DNA of 64,000 nt. Origin: JASLCR01 sp964407405. Its GTDB lineage: Bacteria; Patescibacteriota; Saccharimonadia; Saccharimonadales; Saccharimonadaceae. The notes beneath the pieces are model-generated. The model did no database searches. It saw only the letters and a program-made list of their open reading frames with translations, and was not told the origin of the DNA. Both the position numbers and the translations under genes were made by a program. How positions within the stretch are numbered: position 1 is the stretch's first letter; each line of letters opens with the position of its first letter. The stretch spans positions 1 through 64,000 of the forward strand of contig CAYOVH010000001.1 of the NCBI GenBank assembly GCA_964407405.1. The letters are read 5' to 3'. Of the stretch, positions 59,158 to 64,000 are shown one piece after another.

Positions 59158-59419
59158 TAAAGCGAGGTACCGTTTTACCTTCCCATTCAACCATCATGAT
59201 CCATGAAGCTAAAGGTCGAATAAAAGTGAGTCGTTCCTCGTACTCCGCTTGATAGATAACGCATAGCTCATTATTCTCTTCCTGAAATGCAAGGTTCAAT
59301 ACGGTGTAGATTTTATTTGCCGATTTGTAGTGTCGGTACTGTGCGCCAACTTCAACTTGTTTCTGAGCTAGTTCAAGTTCGGCTTTTAACGCAACTTGGT
59401 CCTGATCTGATTTACCCAT
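59147..59419 (-). CDS. DUF1653-family protein
   Basis: 90 residues from the leaderless ATG 59419; a longer upstream frame is spurious. QYRHYKSANKIYTVLNLA, then ELCVIYQAEYEERLTFIRPL and KTVPRFTKL match the DUF1653 pattern G-x-Y-x-H-Y-K-G and RPL-x-x-F and PRF. The N-terminus is a short helix (QVALKAELELAQKQV). These small beta-barrel proteins are widespread and of unknown function, perhaps binding nucleotides or RNA. Confidence 0.85.
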   Translation of the reverse strand: MGKSDQDQVALKAELELAQKQVEVGAQYRHYKSANKIYTVLNLAFQEENNELCVIYQAEYEERLTFIRPLASWIMMVEWEGKTVPRFTKL

Positions 59420-59425
59420 ATCAAA

Positions 59426-59431
59426 ATTATA
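59426..59431 (-). promoter_or_regulatory. extended -10 box, leaderless start
   Basis: Minus strand TGGTATAAT, 6 nt before ATG 59419. Confidence 0.65.
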
Positions 59432-59658
59432 CCAACAAAAAAGGCCGCCTAATCCAAAATTTTGGCTGAGGGTTGCCTGCAATCCACTTGGCAGGGCTGG
59501 GAAGACCAGGACTGGTTTAATCAAGAAATGGCTTCTTAGACTAGCTAAGTTATGTCTTGAAAAGACAAAAACACCTTTCCTTCTGGCTTGGGCCTCAAAG
59601 CCCAAAGCAAATTAAGCCAGTTGCAAGTAATAATGTGTCTAAGGGTGCTTTAGCTTTT

Positions 59659-62278
59659 TTATCTTTTCGCAGTTGCATGTGTTCGTTTATAGCCCAGATA
59701 AGTGACAAGGGTCAGGACTATGCCAATAAATCCAGCTAAGATACGCGTCCATGGATTTATTTGAGGCAAGCCGCTGTTTGGGGCATTCAATCCGTCCACA
59801 CCTTGAATCACTCCATTTGAACTGACTTGCACGCCAAGCCCAACCGGGTCTCTAATTACACCAGCTGCTGGGTCAATATCTAACGCACCATTATCCGTAA
59901 TAATATAGCTAACGAGCGTGCCAGACAGCGGACTGCTCAGAGCTGACATACTCGCGTCAGTGACGGTAAAGTAGGTGTTAGTGTTCGGATTATATTTACG
60001 CACCGTCAAGCCATTGGGTGATATACCATGATAATAAATCTTGACTTCGGTCTGGTTGTTGTCGCAGCCAGTCACGGCGAAATTAACGAAGCCAGTGCTA
60101 TAGTGCCAGTTCTTATCTTGAGTAGCAAAATTACTAGCGTTTGTGATACCAGTGCTATCACTGATATCACAGCTTGGGTCTACCACTAGCGTCACATTTT
60201 TATTCGTTGTTGGGTCGGTAAAATTCATGACATTTGGCTGGCTATCGTCTGGGATTACGTCGCCGTTGCCATCTTGTTTCCAGATAGCATAGAGCGTGGT
60301 GTTGCTTGTTGGCACAGTGAATGAATCACCAGCCGCATAATCATCACCGCTACTATCTGCTTCCGTATTCCAATTTTGGAAGATATAACCACTGCGAGTT
60401 GGTGCAGCAGGTAGATTTACGTTACTGTCTTCGGCGAGATCATTCATAGACGCAACACTGGAGCCTCCTTGAGTATCAAAGGAGAGGTTATGAAGCTTTG
60501 GTGTCACATCAACAGTAAACTCGCTGCGGAGCGGCTGCGGCAAGGTTCCGGGTGTATTGCCGCCGAATTCCACTACAAATGGTCGAGTCGTGTCACAGGG
60601 GATATCGTTCCAGTAGCCTTCGTTCCAAAACTGGCCGCAGTTCTCGTTACCGTCCGAGTTGTTTGGCTCTTCGCCCGGCTCCCAGTTGCTGTACTGGCCG
60701 CCAACTGGCGAACCATTCGGGCCACCATTCCAGAACTGCGTACCAGACTCCGGACCAGTTCGCCAATACCACTGTCCTTCGTCGGCAATGTCATTAGCAC
60801 CAATCCAGCCGGTCTGCTCGTCGATGGCTTCGTAGACAAAGTCATTTTCTACCTGATCAGTAATGGTCGCGAGGTAGCCCTGTTGTCCACCAAAGGTGTA
60901 AGTTTCGGCCTTGTCCTTGGCCTGCTGCCACGTCATGTTTTCATTTATCACGATGTAGGCATGACCGTTGCCGCCTTCGCCGTCGTTCCAAATAACATCA
61001 CCGACGTTGTTGCCCAGCTCGGCAGTGATAGTTGCCTGACCTAAGCTACTACCCGTATAGTGCATGGTAGCCAGAGTGCTATTGATCTCTTCGCGGGTAC
61101 CGCTCATCATCACATAGTCGGTGCCCTCACCGGTGATACTCGGAGCATTGATCGTGTTAAAATCTATCGTACCACTACTGGCTTTAAGGGTAAGATTAAG
61201 CTCATCACTACCACTGCCACCTGTAATTGATAAGTCAGTAATCGGCAGCATATCTTGTATCACGACTGACTTGTTGGCAGGGTCTGTAAAATCAAGTGGC
61301 TCTATTCCCGTACCTCTCCAGACTTTGCCATCTGAGCCTGTTACCATGACATCGCTCGCAGAACGTACATCAAGCCCATACATCTGGCCCATATCCCATT
61401 TGCCGGTGCCGTCGTGTTGCGTCCAAGTTGTGCCGTCGTAGTGCCAGACGTTACCGAGCGAGGCAGTCATCCATACGTCTGCAGGAGATAGTTCGACAAT
61501 CCTTTCTGGAACCGCACTCGCCCACTTGCCAGTACTATCGTGCTGTGTCCAGTCGGTGCCGTCGTAGTGCCAGATTTGACCGTTTTGACCACCGATCCAA
61601 GCGTCATTAGGGCTGGTGGTCGAGACGGCTGACATATATCGCGTGCCCCATTTGCNNNNNNNNNNNNNNNNNNNNNNNNNNNNNNNNNNNNNNNNNNNNN
61701 NNNNNNNNNNNNNNNNNNNNNNNNNNNNNNNNNNNNNNNNNNNNNNNNNNNNNNNCGGTGCCGTCGTGTTGCGTCCAAGCTGTGCCGTCGTAGTGCCAGA
61801 CATTGCCTGACGCACCAACCACCCAAACATCCGTAGAGGATGTTGCGGTAACATCTTTGACAATTGCAGTGCCCCATTTGCCGGTGCCGTCGTGTTGCGT
61901 CCAAGCTGTGCCGTCGTAGTGCCAGACATTGCCTGATGTGCCGACTATCCAGACGTCACTAGGCGAAAGCGCCTCAACACTATAGAGCCATGCGGTATTA
62001 CCCCATTTGCCGGTGCCGTCGTGCTGCGTCCAGTCGGTGCCATCATATTCCCAGACATTGCCATAAAGACCTACCACCCAAATATCTGTGGCGCTTGCAT
62101 AGGATACGTCCGTCATGGTGGCGCCGCCCCATTTGCCGGTGCCTGAATACTGCGTCCAGTCGTCGACTGCCGCCTGTGCTGTTTGCGTTGGCCATGCAAT
62201 ACTTCCTGCTATTGTTGCCAATACAAATATGCTCGTCAAAAGGCCAAACTGTAAACGCCGCAATAACCCCCTACTCAC
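59659..62278 (-). CDS. large exported adhesin with repeats, C-type lectin and InlB-type domains (scaffold gap inside)
   Basis: GTG start at 62278 with AAAGGAGG 4 nt upstream. Signal peptide, then six or more 42-residue repeats (WTQHDGTGKWG, DVWVVG, GNVWHYDGT) likely forming a propeller. A middle beta domain is followed by a C-type lectin domain with EPN in GEEPNNSDGNENC and WND in EGYWNDIPC, the calcium-binding mannose-type signatures. Next come an InlB B-repeat (SGYIFQNWNTEAD, TTLYAIW) and an anchor-type domain (TDNGALDIDPAAGVIRDPVG). The C-terminus is a membrane helix with a basic tail. The 100 N break the frame only in the file, since the flanks join in frame if the Ns are removed. Probable host-attachment protein. 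Confidence 0.85.
61330..62160 (-). repeat. tandem 126-bp repeats in the adhesin gene
   Basis: Near-identical blocks such as CCATTTGCCGGTGCCGTCGT recur at 126-bp spacing (62004, 61878, 61756 and others), matching the 42-residue protein repeat. Unit number could vary by recombination. Confidence 0.85.
61656..61755. other. 100-N scaffold gap within the tandem repeats
   Basis: Exactly 100 N between CCATTTGC and CGGTGCCGTCG, which are adjacent in the other repeats. The gap length is a placeholder; an unknown number of repeat units may be missing. Confidence 0.97.
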
Positions 62279-62385
62279 ATATCCTCCTTTTAAGCTGTCA
62301 CGCTTTTGCTTATTACAGTATACATGAAAGTTGTAGTGCAAGAGAATTACAGTCGATGACTATAACAAGTATGTAATAAAAGAAT

Positions 62386-62408
62386 AGGATTTTGCATAGC
62401 AAAATCCT
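62386..62408 (-). terminator. intrinsic terminator
   Basis: AGGATTTTGC / GCAAAATCCT with a 3-nt ATA loop, followed on the minus strand by ATTCTTTTATT. It separates the membrane gene at 62492 from the adhesin gene. Nothing else is seen in 62342-62491. Confidence 0.8.
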
Positions 62409-62491
62409 AGAAAAAGTCCGAATTTGGTTCCCCATACTGGTCACGAACTTTAAACAGAGGTAGGCGCTACAAATGAGACACTGCGAACCTA

Positions 62492-64000
62492 TTAACTCAA
62501 ATCCATACCGAAGTCTGTCTCGAGCACCCTACCTACCTTCTTTATATAAGCCTTCACGGCCTCATATGCATCATTTTCAGGTCCACATTTTATCAGTGCT
62601 TCTCGAGCCTCAGGCTTAAAATCATGATCGGCTCCATACTCCTGAATAATCCTTAGAACTTCATCAATGTAGGTATCATTAATAAATGGCTGCTCTGGCT
62701 TGCCTAGTTTTTCAGAAAACCTTGCCGCCATCACACCAATGCGAAATACAGAATTAAGTGTTTCCATATGCCATTTTGGACGAACATCGTCTGAAAAAAG
62801 ATTGATACGCGGTATTAAACTGGAACTGTTCTCTTCCTCCTGTTTGCTATCGTAAGCCTCTTGGGTAAGAGTTAGAAAATCTTTTATCTTGATGAGGGCA
62901 AGCGTTGCTTCGCGCTTACCATTCTTTCTAATAGCAATTTCGAATATACGCTCGTGTTCGCTCATGAGGCTGTGATAAGTTTCGTTATACACCTCCTCGT
63001 CTTGTTCCGAAGTTTTCATAGAGTCGTACCCACCCTCTAAAGTTCGAGCGATCACATACATTGCATCAAGAAATATGCGACTGTCTTGCATAGGACCAGT
63101 GTCTTTATGGTTATCAAATTTCTGACCGATACCCCACAAACAGTTAATAAGTGAATTGAGCGGAGTTTCATAGTAGCCACTAAACATCAGCGGAGTTCGC
63201 TCGAGGCCATCCATATCATCAATAAACCGCTCTCCCAGCCACGACACATCCCGTATAATGTCATCTATTCGCTCTTGCTTGGCATCACTTTTAATATCAA
63301 AAAGCCTTTCACCTATATTCCGATACATGCCTAGTAGTTTTTTAAGTGCTTCTTGGTCTCTCTTCCTGAAATCATCACCGCTATCTTTCATAAGATCAAG
63401 TACATCACTAAGAATATCTAACTGATCATGGGATATAACATCGCTAGCCACTCTCTCGATTGAATCAAGAATGTGTGAAAGAGCCGTATGTAGACCCTGT
63501 GTTATGGCAAGTTCTGTACTATTTCGCATAACATCACAATAGTACTTAACGTACTGAGAACTTGAAGGATTATTGAGATATATTGCCTCAAGTGACATCA
63601 ATGATCTAATTAATAAAGTTGTATCAGACCGCTGGATAGACTGCATTATATAAGATTCAATAGGCGCCAATGGATTCTCTGCTCCCTTGTTCGTTTTTCG
63701 CATCTCTTCATGCTGCACTAGCCGCTTCTCATAATTTAAGCTCTCGGTCTGGCTGGCGCCACTATGTTCATTTGTGACGGTTACGCCTAGGACATCCGCT
63801 ACTACTTCGATTTGATGTTTTGCAGGTGGGCGACCATAGCGATATTTTAAGTATTCACTAAAGGCACTATGGTCATAATTTTCTGTATAAAAACGCAAAG
63901 CTTCTGAGGGTACGAGATATCGTGTTTCTTTATATATAAACCAGCCTAGTAAGATAATTGATAAAGGAATCATCAGTAGTATCAGTAGTGCAGCGAAGGG
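62492..64000 (-). CDS. membrane-anchored helical protein, partial (5' end outside window)
   Basis: The frame is open through the end of the window (9 codons, PFAALLILL, before the first ATG at 63973), so the N-terminus is cut off. Hydrophobic stretch at the start (LLILLMIPLSIILLGWFIY), a short loop (PSEALRFYTENYD) and then about 430 residues of mostly helical cytoplasmic domain with no motif I know. Looks like a membrane protein with a helical-repeat body, reminiscent of DUF2254-like proteins only in layout. Not recognised. Confidence 0.65.
   Translation of the reverse strand, partial: PFAALLILLMIPLSIILLGWFIYKETRYLVPSEALRFYTENYDHSAFSEYLKYRYGRPPAKHQIEVVADVLGVTVTNEHSGASQTESLNYEKRLVQHEEMRKTNKGAENPLAPIESYIMQSIQRSDTTLLIRSLMSLEAIYLNNPSSSQYVKYYCDVMRNSTELAITQGLHTALSHILDSIERVASDVISHDQLDILSDVLDLMKDSGDDFRKRDQEALKKLLGMYRNIGERLFDIKSDAKQERIDDIIRDVSWLGERFIDDMDGLERTPLMFSGYYETPLNSLINCLWGIGQKFDNHKDTGPMQDSRIFLDAMYVIARTLEGGYDSMKTSEQDEEVYNETYHSLMSEHERIFEIAIRKNGKREATLALIKIKDFLTLTQEAYDSKQEEENSSSLIPRINLFSDDVRPKWHMETLNSVFRIGVMAARFSEKLGKPEQPFINDTYIDEVLRIIQEYGADHDFKPEAREALIKCGPENDAYEAVKAYIKKVGRVLETDFGMDLS

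Overview
The window looks like a scaffold from a Candidate Phyla Radiation (Patescibacteria) genome, most likely a Candidatus Saccharibacteria (TM7) relative. The reasons are a compact mix of core genes with many small or unrecognised proteins, a very large set of exported surface proteins of the kind common in these epibionts, an adenosylcobalamin-type ribonucleotide reductase, no biosynthetic pathways, and many genes whose start codon lies 6-7 nt after a -10 box (leaderless mRNAs). UGA reads as a normal stop. A run of 100 N inside a tandem repeat at 61656-61755 shows that this is a scaffold. The lineage is inferred from gene content and not from a marker tree.

Layout. 1-9 kb: a type IV pilin-like gene, a Y-family DNA polymerase, three tRNAs that all carry a CAT anticodon (probable Met, fMet, Ile2), an ATP-cone protein beside a disulfide-reductase-like flavoprotein that has lost its cysteines, an FtsB/DivIC-like protein and an ABC-2 exporter. 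9-32 kb: housekeeping and accessory genes (Mur ligase, MazG, DMT transporter, Nudix, TrmB, TsaC, MscS, MutY-like glycosylase, beta-lactamase-fold hydrolase, MsrA, metallo-hydrolase, AlkA-like glycosylase, AspRS, Kef-type antiporter, CBS membrane protein, DsbA-like oxidoreductase, DHA2 exporter with an AbrB-type regulator, CorA). 32-43.6 kb: a surface-protein locus with two DUF916-like (WxL-interacting-protein-like) membrane-anchored proteins, four members of a paralogous exported family that resembles WxL proteins, a PKD-type protein, a TolB-like propeller and a membrane-anchored stalk protein. 43.6-50 kb: a seven-gene operon in the classical ATP synthase order (c-like, b-like, delta, alpha, gamma, beta, epsilon) with no subunit a. 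Its c-like hairpin is fused to an exported domain and lacks the ion-binding carboxylate at the usual place. 50-54 kb: more surface proteins. 53.6-58.3 kb: a Crp/Fnr regulator, the class II ribonucleotide reductase and a 507-aa acidic protein. The last two have near-identical promoters carrying perfect TGTGA-N6-TCACA palindromes. 58-64 kb: small genes, a large lectin/repeat adhesin, and a truncated membrane gene at the window edge.

The most unusual system is the divergent F1-like ATPase with an exported c-like fusion, placed between surface-protein genes. Subunit a, the half-channel of an ion-translocating motor, is absent, and the c-like hairpin ends in an extracytoplasmic domain. The cluster may therefore couple ATP hydrolysis to work on the cell surface and not to proton transport, loosely paralleling the F1-like ATPases of mycoplasmas. 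The subunit assignments come from motifs seen here. The function is inference.
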